Shown here piece after piece: positions 39,770-49,511 of a DNA stretch of 64,000 bases. The translations under genes were made by a program, and so were the position numbers. This stretch comes from Terrirhizobium terrae. Its GTDB lineage: Bacteria; Pseudomonadota; Alphaproteobacteria; Rhizobiales; Rhizobiaceae. How positions within the stretch are numbered: position 1 is the first letter of the stretch; the number at the start of each line of letters is the position of its first letter. The notes beneath the pieces are model-generated. The model ran no database searches, was not told the origin of the DNA, and worked only from the letters and a program-made list of their open reading frames with translations. The stretch is taken from contig NZ_CP104992.1 in NCBI RefSeq assembly GCF_030323265.1, positions 4,129,501 to 4,193,500 of the forward strand, in the 5' to 3' direction.

Positions 39770-41958
39770 TCAAGCAGCCTTCGTCTCGCGCTTCCTGGCC
39801 AGATGCGCCACGACATTCTCGATCATCCGCATCCCTGCATCGCCGCCGAGCGTCATGATCGATTCCGGATGGAACTGCACAGCCGCGATCGGCTCCTTGG
39901 CGTGCTCGATGCCCATAATCGTGCCGTCTTCGCTCTCCGCCGTAATGATGAAGTTCGGATCGAGCGTCGCCGGATCGGCAAAGATCGAGTGATAGCGACC
40001 GACCGTCACTTCCTTGGAAAGGCCGGAAAAGACGATGCCCGGCTCCAGCACGCGGATGCGCGATGGCTTGCCGTGCATCGGCAGCGCCAGATGGCGCAAC
40101 TCGCCGCCATAGGCTTCCGCCAGAGCCTGCAGGCCGAGGCAGACGCCGAAGATCGGCAGGTTCTTCGCCCTGGCCGCCTTGATCGTCGCCTTGCAGTCGA
40201 AGTCCTTTGGGTTGCCGGGTCCCGGCGACAGCACGACGAGATCGGGATCGATCCGGTCGAACACCTCTTCCGGCACCGGCGTGCGAACAGTGGAAACCGT
40301 CGCGCCCGTCTGGCGGAAATAGTTGGCGAGCGTATGGACGAAACTGTCCTCGTGGTCGACGAGCAGGATCTTCACCCCTCGCCCACCCGGGCGACATCAC
40401 GGGAGACCTTGCCCGTATTGCCGGCGCGCGCATCGCGGATCGCGGAAATCATGGCCGATGCCTTCAGTTCGGTTTCTGCTTCTTCCTCTTCCGGGTTGGA
40501 ATCGTTCAGCAATGTCGCACCGGCACGCACTTCGGCAATGCCGTCTTTGACCCGGATGGTACGCAGCGTCAGACCCGTATTCATGTTGCCGTCGAAGCCG
40601 ACCATGCCGATCGCACCGCCATACCATGCGCGCGGGCTCTTCTCGTGGCTCTCGATGAAGCGCATCGCCCACAGTTTTGGCGCACCGGTGACTGTCACGG
40701 CCCAGGCATGAGACAGGAAACCGTCGAACGCATCCATGTCCGGCCGCAGGCGGCCTTCGATATGATCGACCGTGTGGATGAGGCGCGAATACATCTCGAT
40801 CTGGCGGCGACCGATCACCTTCACCGAACCCGGCTCGCAGACACGGCTCTTGTCGTTGCGGTCAACGTCGGAGCACATGGTGAGCTCGGACTCGTCCTTC
40901 TTGGAATTGAGCAACTTGAGGATCTGCTCGCTATCGGAGATCGCGTCCTCGCCGCGCCTGATCGTGCCTGAGATCGGGCAGGTCTCGATCCGGCGACCGG
41001 AGACGCGCACGAACATCTCCGGCGATGCGCCGATCAGATACTCCTGGTTTCCAAGATTGATGAAGAAGGAATAGGGCGACGGGTTGATCGCCTTCAGCCG
41101 GTTGGAAATCTCCGAAGGCTTGGAATCGCAGCGTTCCATGAATTTCTGGCCCGGCACCACTTCGAACAGATCGCCACGGCGAAAACTTTCCTTCGCCTTG
41201 GTGACGAGGCTCGCGTATTCGCCCGGCTTGTGGTCGCCCTTCGGCGGCGTGACCGTCGTCCGGCGGAAAGGATCAGGCGCTACATCGCCCGACTTGCCCT
41301 CGGTCGTCACGCCGTCCTTGGCAAAATCATAGCGGTCGACCCAGGCCTTCGCCGCATGGTGGTCGACGACCAGGATTTCGTCCGGCAGGAAAAGCACCAT
41401 GTCGCGCTGGTCTTCCGGCCGCTCCATCGAAAGCTTGATCGCATCGAACTGGAAGGCGAGATCGTAACCGAAGGCACCGAACAGGCCGATGGCCGAATCC
41501 GCATCGGAATAGAAGAGATCGACGACTGCCCGCAGGACGGTGAACACCGTCGGCATCTTGGAGCGCTCTTCTTCGGTGAAGACGCGGGACGGCTGGTTGA
41601 CCGTCAGGTCCAGCCGGCGTGCAGTCCGTTCGCCAAGTGTCAAGTCCTCGACCGTCGCAAGCCTGTCGGCAACGAACCCAAGGAGAACCTCACCGCGCTC
41701 GTTATAGGCATCGATCCATACCTTGCGGCCATTGCAGGTGAGCCCGAGCGGGGGATCAGCGATGGCCGTGTCCCATCTTGTATAACGGCCCGGATATTCA
41801 TAGTTCGACGAGAAGACGGCGCCGCGGCGCTCATCGAGCCGGTCGACATAGGACGAAATCGCCGTTGCATATTCCGCCGGCCGGCGTGCGCGGCTGACGG
41901 TAATGCCGCCCTTCGTCTCGTAAGTCTCCGATCCGTCGTCGTTGATGATCGTCACCAT
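39770..41958 (-). CDS. trpE(G): Fused anthranilate synthase TrpE-TrpG (frame broken at the junction)
   Basis: Makes anthranilate from chorismate and glutamine, the first Trp step. The TrpE part (1-525) has [36 protein letters not shown] and [20 protein letters not shown]; the TrpG part has SPGPGNP, the catalytic Cys in [10 protein letters not shown] and the QFHPESI triad residues. Together they give 729 residues, the size I recall for rhizobial TrpE(G). The break is at the CCCC run 40375-40378 (coding GGGG): without one more base TrpE stops at VGEG and TrpG seems to start as a separate [10 protein letters not shown]. The ATG 41958 has GGAGAGG at 7 nt. Expression is attenuated by the upstream trpL RNA. 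Confidence 0.95.
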
Positions 41959-42055
41959 GGCATGCCTCTCCGGTCTCTCGTCTCCGGCGCAGGCTGAGAC
42001 TTCACGTCGCGTTGGCCTGCTCGGGTTGTTCAGTACCCGTTTCCCTCGTCGGCCA

Positions 42056-42175
42056 ATAAAAAAGCCGCCTCGGGTCTCGGGCGGCTTGGTCTCGTCTTGT
42101 CGATGGACATGACTGGTCAAGGCCGCGTCAGCGTGCCCACCACCAGTTACCGTTGTTGATCATCGAAATCGTCAT
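42056..42175 (-). ncRNA. rnTrpL: rnTrpL: attenuator RNA of trpEG
   Basis: Leader transcript that starts at the trpL ATG and ends at a terminator about 120 nt later (stem AAGCCGCC / GGCGGCTT at 42062-42069 and 42080-42087, then a U run). In Sinorhizobium the released RNA also acts in trans; this is knowledge of the family and not shown here. Confidence 0.85.
42128..42175 (-). CDS. trpL: TrpL leader peptide, 15 aa
   Basis: The frame reads [15 protein letters not shown] and stops at 42128. Three consecutive Trp codons (TGG TGG TGG) sense Trp-tRNA: ribosome stalling there would prevent the terminator at 42062-42087 from forming and allow trpEG transcription. The start codon is 8 nt after the -10 box, so it is leaderless, as known for rhizobial trpL. 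Confidence 0.93.
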   Translation of the reverse strand: MTISMINNGNWWWAR

Positions 42176-42183
42176 GGGCGGAA

Positions 42184-42212
42184 TTGTTAGCGTCAGTCCG
42201 TTCCACGCGCAA
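42184..42212 (-). promoter_or_regulatory. Promoter of trpL-trpEG
   Basis: TTGCGC (42207-42212) and TAACAA (42184-42189) with a 17-bp spacer. The expected start is the A of the trpL ATG at 42175. Confidence 0.75.
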
Positions 42213-42343
42213 GCGCAAAAATACCGTCGACGGATGCGACCAAATCCGGGTCACGCGCGTTGCCTGTCTGGCCGGACGTCCGAGATAGCCCGGCAACGGG
42301 CGTTCTGGCCCATGGATAGACGAGGAATAGGACAGGACGAAGG

Positions 42344-43660
42344 ATGAAGCGATCCCTTTATCTTCTTGCCTTGGGCATGCCCCTGATGCTCGGCGCATCA
42401 CTGCCGCCGACGCGGCCGATACCGCAGGCTCAGCCTGCGGATGTCGTCGAAGTGAATGTCATCGACCGCTTCCTCCAGGATGCCGGCGTCAGGAAGCGTC
42501 CGTCCTCCCAGCGCACCAGAACACGCTCCCAGGCCAATCGCGGCGTGTTCCCCAAACCACCGGCCATCGCAAGCGTTCCATTGCCGCTGCCGAAGCCTAC
42601 GCAAAACGCGCAAGCTGCGCCCGCAAACGAGCAGGCGCAGACGGAAGATAAGTCTGGCACCACCCCAACGCCGCAGGAAAAGCCAGCGGAACCAGAGAAG
42701 GCAGAAACCGCTCCCGGGAAACCGGCAGAACGCGAAACTGCGACGCCGAGCACCTCATCGTCGGACACTGCTCCGCCTTCTGCTGCAAAGCCGGAGACGG
42801 CAAAGGCCGACGAGCCTCCGTCTCCAGCCACACCGGCTCCGACTGACGGGGCAGCCAGCCCGCCTGTCGTCCAGCAGCCGGCCACCGCTAACGAGCCGGC
42901 CCGTGAAGCCGAGGTTCCCAAGCCCTTGGCCAAGCCTGAAACGGATGAGGCAGCGACCGACAACAAGGGGCCGGCAACGAAGAACGATCAGGAACCAGCC
43001 AAGGACGGCGAGACCGCTGCCGATGAAACCAAACCCGATGGGAAAGCGGCGGAAGAAGGTGAAAAGGCCGAGGCCGAACCGCCTCCACCGCCGCTTGTGA
43101 AGGAAGACCCGCAGGAACTGCAGGCCTGCCTTGCCGATCTCAAAGCGATCGGCGCAAAATTCGAGGCGACGGATCCGATCAACGAAGGCAATGGCTGCGG
43201 CATCGAGCACCCGATCGATGTCGCCGAAGTCCTGCCCGGTGTCGATCTCGGCGGCGCGACGATGCGCTGCAAGACGGCGCTCACCATGGCCCACTGGCTG
43301 AAGGACACGGCCCAGCCGGCGCTGGACATCGCCATGCCTGGCCGCAAGATCGTCCGCCTCGTGCCCGGCTCCACCTATCAGTGCCGCCTCAGAAACAACG
43401 CCTCGACCGGGAAGATTTCAGAGCATGCGCGCGGCAACGCCTTCGATGTGGCCGCCTTCAAGCTCGACAATGGCGAGACCATCGAGATGAAACCACGCGA
43501 CGAGGATTCCACGCTCGAAGGCGCCTTCCAGCGCACCGCGACAGCCGGCGCCTGCCTGCACTTCACAACCGTGCTCTCTCCCGGCAGCGATGCAGCCCAC
43601 GAAGACCACCTGCATCTCGACGTCATGGAGCGGAAAGGCGGCTATCGCTACTGCCGTTGA
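42344..43660 (+). CDS. Extensin-like C-terminal domain protein
   Basis: A 438-residue secreted protein. It begins with a signal peptide (SLYLLALGMPLMLGASLPP), continues with about 200 residues of Pro/Ala/Glu/Lys-rich low-complexity linker, and ends with an Extensin_2 type domain (about 245-438). The domain keeps its conserved Cys residues (LQACLADL, NGCGIEHP, MRCKTAL, YQCRLRNN, ACLHF) and the metal-binding-like SEHARGNAFDV and EDHLHLD. It is probably a cell-envelope protein; no enzymatic activity is proven for the family. GAAGG lies just before the ATG. Confidence 0.85.
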   Translation: MKRSLYLLALGMPLMLGASLPPTRPIPQAQPADVVEVNVIDRFLQDAGVRKRPSSQRTRTRSQANRGVFPKPPAIASVPLPLPKPTQNAQAAPANEQAQTEDKSGTTPTPQEKPAEPEKAETAPGKPAERETATPSTSSSDTAPPSAAKPETAKADEPPSPATPAPTDGAASPPVVQQPATANEPAREAEVPKPLAKPETDEAATDNKGPATKNDQEPAKDGETAADETKPDGKAAEEGEKAEAEPPPPPLVKEDPQELQACLADLKAIGAKFEATDPINEGNGCGIEHPIDVAEVLPGVDLGGATMRCKTALTMAHWLKDTAQPALDIAMPGRKIVRLVPGSTYQCRLRNNASTGKISEHARGNAFDVAAFKLDNGETIEMKPRDEDSTLEGAFQRTATAGACLHFTTVLSPGSDAAHEDHLHLDVMERKGGYRYCR

Positions 43661-43719
43661 ATCAATGTCTCAACAGCATGAATCATAACCGCAACTGCAA
43701 GCCTCAAGCATCTGTTTCA

Positions 43720-43768
43720 AAAACACAATCCCGCGAAACTCGACCTGAGTTTCGCGGGATTGTGTTTT
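43720..43768. terminator. Bidirectional terminator, 22-bp perfect stem
   Basis: Perfect 22-bp stem (AAAACACAATCCCGCGAAACTC and complement) with a 5-nt loop GACCT between the convergent extensin-like gene and the small secreted gene. It ends in T runs on both strands. Confidence 0.88.
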
Positions 43769-43785
43769 TAGGGACTAGTTGGGGG

Positions 43786-44034
43786 TCAGAAGATCGGCTT
43801 GAAGCAGACCTCGACAACCCGGCTATCGTCCGGATCGGTGATGCGCAGCAGCTGGCAGTCGCGAACCTCGCGGCGCACGTAAGTCGTGCGAACGGCGCGA
43901 GCCTCGCGATAGTGAGACTGGGATGGCGCATAATAGCCACCGACGAGATCAGCGGCACCTGCTGTAATGGGCGATACCATTGCAGCCATAAGAGCAGCCG
44001 CAGGAAGCGTAAGCTTTCGGAATGAAATCGACAT
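43786..44034 (-). CDS. Small secreted hypothetical protein, 82 aa
   Basis: The ATG at 44034 has GGAG just upstream. A signal peptide (MSISFRKLTLPAAALMAAMV, ending near TAGAA) precedes a short Arg/Tyr-rich mature part with two Cys (REVRDCQLLRITDPDDSRVVEVC). Probably periplasmic. Function unknown. Confidence 0.7.
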   Translation of the reverse strand: MSISFRKLTLPAAALMAAMVSPITAGAADLVGGYYAPSQSHYREARAVRTTYVRREVRDCQLLRITDPDDSRVVEVCFKPIF

Positions 44035-44194
44035 GGATATCTCCGGAAAAGAAAAATGGACGCGGAAAAGGTTGCCCCCAATCCCGCGCAGCATCAATTC
44101 CGAAATGGGATTTAGGTTCCCACAGCTCCTGCACGCAACTAGGTGAGATCTCTCGAACTGTCGAAAGGCCGATGTTCACCCATTGGAAACCGGG

Positions 44195-44398
44195 TCAGAG
44201 ATCCCGCGCAGCGGCAACCCCGGCCACGTCCTCGTCTGTCAGCACGACCTCGTATTTCTGATCCGGATCGAACACCTCGACACGATTTGCCGTCACTTCG
44301 TCGTTTTCCGCCAGCGCCCGAGAAAACGCCTCGGGCGACCGCTCGTCCTCGACCAGAATGGTGCTTCCGGCCTTCAATGCGACTTCGAGATAGGGCAT
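44195..44398 (-). CDS. Small hypothetical protein, 67 aa
   Basis: A soluble, acidic protein (MPYLEVALKAGSTILVEDER ...) with an excellent GGAAGGAG ribosome site. No domain is recognised. It lies between the small secreted gene and fhs, all on the minus strand, and may be in the same transcript as fhs. Function unknown. Confidence 0.65.
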   Translation of the reverse strand: MPYLEVALKAGSTILVEDERSPEAFSRALAENDEVTANRVEVFDPDQKYEVVLTDEDVAGVAAARDL

Positions 44399-44458
44399 GG
44401 CGGCTCCTTCCTGCGTTCTTGCCTGTGAAGCTGAACGCCCGGAGCCTCGATCGGTTGC

Positions 44459-46138
44459 CTAGAATAGCCCTTCGATCTGGCCTTCCTCGTTGAGCATGAT
44501 CCGTTCCGCCGAAGGCGAGCGCGGCAGACCTGGCATAGTCATGATCTCGCCGGTGATCGCCACGATGAAGCCGGCACCGGCCGAAAGCCGCACTTCGCGT
44601 ACATGCACGACATGCCCTTCCGGCGCGCCGCGCAATGCAGGATCGGTCGAGAATGAATATTGCGTCTTGGCGATACAGACGGGCAGATGGCCGTAACCCT
44701 GATCCTGCCAGGCCCTCAGCTGGTCGCGCACCGCCTTGTCTGCCGTCACTTCGCCGGCATGGTAGATCTTCGTGGCCACGACCTCGATCTTTTCCATCAG
44801 TGGCGTATCGTCGGGATAAAGCGGCTGGAAATCGGCCTGACCGCTATCGGCAAGCTCGACCACCTTATAGGCAAGCTCCTCGATGCCGGCAGAGCCCTGC
44901 CCCCAATGGCGGCAAACGATCGCATCAGCGCCATGCCGATCGACATATTCCTTGATCGCGGCGATTTCCGCATCTGTGTCGGAGATGAAGTGGTTGATCG
45001 CCACGACCACCGGCACGCCGAACTTGCGCACATTGGCGACATGACGGCCGAGATTGGCACAGCCGCGCACGAGCGCCTCGACATTCTCGGCGGACAAGTC
45101 TTCCTTCTTCACGCCGCCATTCATCTTCAGCGCACGGATCGTTGCGACGATGACCGCCGCATCAGGCTTCAGCCCGGCCTGACGGCACTTGATATCGAAG
45201 AACTTTTCAGCGCCGAGATCCGCCCCGAAGCCCGCTTCCGTCACGACATAATCGCCGAGCTTCAGCGCCGCCTTGGTGGCGATCACCGAATTGCAGCCGT
45301 GGGCGATATTGGCGAACGGGCCGCCATGCACGAAAGCCGGATTGTTCTCCAGCGTCTGCACCAGGTTCGGCTGCATCGCATCCTTGAGCAGAACCGCCAT
45401 CGCCTTGTCGGCCTTCAGATCACGGGCATAGACCGGCGAGCGGTCGAAACGGTAGCCGATGACGATCTCGCCGAGCCGCCGCTCGAGATCGGCCAGGTTT
45501 TCGGCAAGGCAGAGGATCGCCATGACTTCCGAGGCGACCGTGATGTCGAAGCCGCCTTCGCGCGGAAAACCGTTCTTGGAACCGCCGAGCGACATGACGA
45601 CTTCGCGCAGCGCGCGGTCGTTCATGTCCATCACCCGCCGCCAGGTGATGCGGCGGATGTCGATGTTAAGCTCGTTGCCCCAATAGACATGATTGTCGAT
45701 CATCGCCGACAGGAGATTATGCGCCGAGGTGATGGCGTGGAAATCGCCGGTGAAATGGAGGTTAATATCCTCCATCGGCACGACTTGAGCATATCCGCCG
45801 CCAGCAGCCCCGCCCTTGACGCCGAAACAGGGACCGAGGGACGGTTCGCGCACGCAGATGACCGCCTTCTTGCCGATGCGGTTGAGACCGTCTCCGAGGC
45901 CGACCGTCGTCGTCGTCTTCCCTTCGCCGGCCGGCGTCGGGTTGATCGCGGTGACAAGGATCAGCTTGCCGTTCTTGCGGCCGTCGAGCGAAGCGATGAA
46001 GCCCTCGCCGATCTTCGCCTTGTCGTGACCGTAAGGAATGAGGTCCGCAGAGGGAATGCCCAGCTTATCGCCGATCTCGCCGATCGGTTTCTTCACCGCT
46101 GCGCGAGCGATCTCGATATCCGATTTCACGTCTACCAT
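44459..46138 (-). CDS. fhs: Formate-tetrahydrofolate ligase
   Basis: Makes 10-formyl-THF from formate, ATP and THF, in one-carbon metabolism; 559 residues, normal length. The P-loop is [49 protein letters not shown] and [14 protein letters not shown] are family signatures. The ATG at 46138 has GGAGAA at 7 nt; the reading frame stays open far upstream but has no coding character. No frame break here. Confidence 0.96.
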   Translation of the reverse strand: MVDVKSDIEIARAAVKKPIGEIGDKLGIPSADLIPYGHDKAKIGEGFIASLDGRKNGKLILVTAINPTPAGEGKTTTTVGLGDGLNRIGKKAVICVREPSLGPCFGVKGGAAGGGYAQVVPMEDINLHFTGDFHAITSAHNLLSAMIDNHVYWGNELNIDIRRITWRRVMDMNDRALREVVMSLGGSKNGFPREGGFDITVASEVMAILCLAENLADLERRLGEIVIGYRFDRSPVYARDLKADKAMAVLLKDAMQPNLVQTLENNPAFVHGGPFANIAHGCNSVIATKAALKLGDYVVTEAGFGADLGAEKFFDIKCRQAGLKPDAAVIVATIRALKMNGGVKKEDLSAENVEALVRGCANLGRHVANVRKFGVPVVVAINHFISDTDAEIAAIKEYVDRHGADAIVCRHWGQGSAGIEELAYKVVELADSGQADFQPLYPDDTPLMEKIEVVATKIYHAGEVTADKAVRDQLRAWQDQGYGHLPVCIAKTQYSFSTDPALRGAPEGHVVHVREVRLSAGAGFIVAITGEIMTMPGLPRSPSAERIMLNEEGQIEGLF

Positions 46139-46245
46139 AGGTATTCTCCGCATCTCTTTGCCACGCATGGCCCGTGGCGACACCGATAGCGAAGATGGCG
46201 CGAAGATAGAATAGCCAAGGGTGATCTTCCCGAGATGCCCACAAG

Positions 46246-46279
46246 GAAAAGGCGGCGCAGTTTCCCGCACCGCCTTTTC
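46246..46279 (-). terminator. Terminator of the TonB-receptor gene
   Basis: A 10-bp stem GAAAAGGCGG / CCGCCTTTTC with further inner pairing, followed by a U-rich end on the minus strand, lies 33 bp behind the receptor stop and before fhs. Confidence 0.75.
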
Positions 46280-46311
46280 AGAGCGTCCCCGCTCCTGTCC
46301 ACTCTTGCCGG

Positions 46312-48543
46312 TTAGAACCGCTGCGTCAGCGAGATCTTGAAGGTCCGGCCAGGCTCGGTGTAATAGTCCTTCGTCGCGGCAGGCACGGTTGCGTCCTTCG
46401 TGTTGAGCGCATCCCAGTACTTCCTGTCGAAGACGTTGTAGACGCCGGCGCGGATACTCAGGCCCTTGACCTGCTCGGGCTCCCACCATGCCGTCAGATC
46501 GACGAGGCCGTATCCCGGCGCCTTGAATGTTGCCGTGGACTTGTCCGAAACGCCCGCCACGCCGGTCCACAGCGCATCGACGCCCCAGCTGTCGGCCGCG
46601 TAACCGGCACCGATGACACCCTTCAGCGGCGCAACGGAGCTGAGGTAGCGATCCGTCTGCTGGTTTACGCCCCTCGTGAAGGCGAGGCCTGCGCGGACAT
46701 TGAAGCCGTTCACGAAGTTCTTGTGCACGCTGAACTCGGCACCGTAAATCTTGGCGCGCGAAATGTTCTGGTATCCCGAAACTCCCAAGGGAAGTCTGCC
46801 GGATCGTATCCCGCTTCGATGGCCTCGGCGTTCGTATAGGCGCGGCTGTCGATGAAGTTCTTGTAGCGATTGTAGAAGAGGTTGACCGAGCCACCGAAGT
46901 CGCCGTCTCCCAGACGTGCTCCCACTTCGAAACCGCGGCTGGTTTCCGCTTCCAGATCAGGATTGCCGATCCGCAGATAGCTGCCGGTCCCGCCGTAGGT
47001 GAGATAGAGCTCGTTCGCGGTCGGCGAACGGAAGCCCATCGCCCACTGGCCAAAGAAGGTAAGGTTATTGTTGACCTCATACTCCGCCAGGATTTTCGGG
47101 GAAAACGCACTGTCGCTGGAGCCGTTCGGCAGAACCGGCGTTGCCGGGTTGCTCAGATAGGCCTCAGTGTCCTGGGGAGAGTGATCATACCAATCGAAAC
47201 GGATACCCGGCGTAAGCGAGAAACCGCTATCTCCGAATGTCATCCGGTCCTGCGCATAAACGCTGACCTTCGAGCTGTCGACATCCGGCATGTCGGACTG
47301 GTTGGTGTGCAGCATGCTGCAGGGCGGAAACAGAGAGGTAATAGGCGTGCACGAGATCGACGCCGGCGGAATATTGTTCGGCCTTGGAGAAGAACATGCT
47401 CGTGCCGAGCGTGAACGTGTGATTGACCGATCCGGCATCGAGACCGGCATCGAAGAACCCGTTGAAGCCCACACCGGATTCAGAGATCTCGTTATTACGC
47501 TTGAACACGCCGCGAACGCTGGTCCAGCGATAGGAATCCTGGCTGTCGACGCGCTCCTGCCGCTGCCAGTAGAGAGTTGCCTCGGCGGCATCGATCAGGC
47601 CGTCCATGCTAGGCGCTTCGTATTCGTAATCGAGCGAAACGCGGGTGCGCTTGTTTTCTTCCCCTGAGGAATGGTCGCCCGGACGATAGTTTCCGGTAGG
47701 GGTCTGCGCCTGCTTCAGATCGATATCCTTGTCGAAGTCGAAATGCTCCGCCGTTATGCCGAAACGATGCCCGCTATCGGTATCCTGACGCAGCTTGAAC
47801 AACAGGTTGTACTGATCGTAGTCGGCCGGGTTCGTTTTGGTTCTGAGCGGCCCGTAGCCCCCGACATCGCCGCGATTGTCCCGCTCATCGCCCTTCTTGT
47901 AGGTACCGAGGAACAGCACGGACGTATTCTGGATCTTCTTGGCGACAGCCGCTCCGCCAAACCTGCTATTGTCCATGCTGTCGTAAGTGACGCCGACCTT
48001 GCCGCCCCAGTCCTTGCCTTCGCCGATCAGGTCTTCGGGCTCCAGCGTGCGCAGGACGAGCGCGCCGCCGAGCGCGCCATCGCCGATGCGGCTGCTGTCT
48101 GCGCCCTTCACCACATTGACGGTGGTCAGTGAGAAGAAATCCACACTGTCGGCACCGCCCGCAGTGCTGCGGGCACCATCGCTGAGATAGCTCAGAGGGA
48201 TGCCATCGACCAGGGTCGTTACGCGATTGCCTTCGAGGCCACGGATGTTCAGGGATTTCGTCGCCCGGTTGAAATTGACGCCGGGATCAATGGTACGACC
48301 GAGATCCTCGATGGACTGAACCTGCTTCTGCTCAAGCTGAGCTTCGGTGGTTTCGGTTGCAGTCGGTGTGCTCTCGAGATCGCCGGCCTTGGTCGGCCGT
48401 TTGCCCTTCAGCACGATGGGCTCCAGAGATTCTCCCTCCTGCTCGGCCTGGGCCGGTTGCTGGGCAGAGGCCTGGGCAGCAATCGATACCAAAGCGAGTG
48501 CCGTGCACGTGGTAAATACATAGCGCAGACGCCGACTGATCAT
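46312..48543 (-). CDS. TonB-dependent haem/haemoglobin-type outer-membrane receptor (two frame breaks)
   Basis: About 743 residues after correction. A signal peptide ([23 protein letters not shown]) is followed by the plug ([40 protein letters not shown]) and the barrel, ending in the typical terminal Phe ([10 protein letters not shown]). The segment [22 protein letters not shown] is like that of haem/haemoglobin receptors (ShmR/HmuR type). Breaks: near 47325-47335 one base too many (or two too few), and at 46789-46791 one base missing. Transport is TonB/ExbBD driven; haem as ligand is inferred from family. A strong promoter lies at 48666-48692. Confidence 0.87.
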
Positions 48544-48665
48544 GAATATCCCTTCGTCCGGCCGCACGAAATCGTCCCCGCGCGGAAGCGCGTGGAACAA
48601 TGGATGGGCCTCGTTCAACTATGGCAAAAATACGGAAAGCAGCAGAAAGCCGCCTTATTCATGCC

Positions 48666-48692
48666 ATTATAAAACATGAGCAAAATTGTCAA
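48666..48692 (-). promoter_or_regulatory. Candidate promoter of the TonB receptor
   Basis: TATAAT (48666-48671) with TTGACA (48687-48692) upstream on the minus strand; the spacer is 15 bp, shorter than optimal, so activity may depend on an activator or be repressed by an iron regulator. No clear Irr or RirA box was identified. Confidence 0.5.
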
Positions 48693-48829
48693 TTATTGAA
48701 ACATGACTCTTGCGATCATCTTTCCGAGAGGCAATTTTGGTGACAAATTTACAACAATCCTGATGGGTATCTTGCGACGCTGGCATTCCTAAATTATGGG
48801 AAACTAAAAACTATTTCCGCGGAGCCCCG

Positions 48830-49375
48830 ATGAAATCGCTGGAACTACTGGTCGAAAAGATCATTCTCTCGAGCCGCTGGCTTCTGGTCGTTTTCTACAT
48901 GGGACTGGTCGCAGCGTTGGCCGTCTACGCCCTCTCCTTCATCTTCAAGTTCTGGAAGGTTGCTCAGGGCGTATTCACGCTTGGCGAAGCAGAAATGATC
49001 CTCGCCATGCTCGGCCTGATCGATGCGGCACTCGTCGCCAGCCTGATCGTCATGGTGATGATCTCCGGCTACGAAAACTTCGTCAGCCGCTTCGACGAGA
49101 CGGAGGCGGATGTTTCCTTCCTCGGCAAGCTTGACGCCGGTAGCCTGAAGATCAAGGTAGCCTCCTCTATCGTGGCGATCTCCTCGATCCATCTGCTGCA
49201 GATTTTCTTGAACGCGAGCCAGTATAGCGACGGGCAGCTGATGTGGTACACCATCATCCACCTCGCGTTCGTCGTCTCCGCCGTTATGCTCGGCTGGCTC
49301 GAACGCATCATGGCCGCCGCCAAGGCGGACAAGGCTGAGGTCAGCAAAGACAACGACCACCAAGTCAAGCTCTGA
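48830..49375 (+). CDS. UPF0114 family membrane protein (YqhA-like)
   Basis: A 181-residue protein with about four membrane helices, matching UPF0114: SRWLLVVFYMGLVAALAVY, LAMLGLIDAALVASLIVMVMISGYENFVSRFD and SSIHLLQIFLN. The function of the family is not known. GGAG lies just before the ATG. It precedes a diguanylate cyclase by about 140 bp on the same strand. Confidence 0.87.
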   Translation: MKSLELLVEKIILSSRWLLVVFYMGLVAALAVYALSFIFKFWKVAQGVFTLGEAEMILAMLGLIDAALVASLIVMVMISGYENFVSRFDETEADVSFLGKLDAGSLKIKVASSIVAISSIHLLQIFLNASQYSDGQLMWYTIIHLAFVVSAVMLGWLERIMAAAKADKAEVSKDNDHQVKL

Positions 49376-49511
49376 CTGGAGAAACCTAAGGTTGTCAGAG
49401 ATGTTTCCGCCTCCAGACACAGTAGAGACAAAAAGTCGGAATGAACAATCGCACATAATCGATTGGTAAGGGATGCCGCTTACCAGTGTACCCAATACAC
49501 TGGAGCAAGAC

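Noticed and set aside
40372-41958. Separate trpE and trpG genes
   Set aside because: One base restores the rhizobial fusion of 729 residues, so two genes would be an artefact.
44660-46189. 509-codon open frame opposite fhs
   Set aside because: Antisense to fhs, composition typical of shadow frames.
46139-47110. N-terminal extension of fhs by more than 300 codons
   Set aside because: It overlaps the terminator and the TonB-receptor coding region in another frame; the ATG at 46138 has a good ribosome site and gives the normal length.
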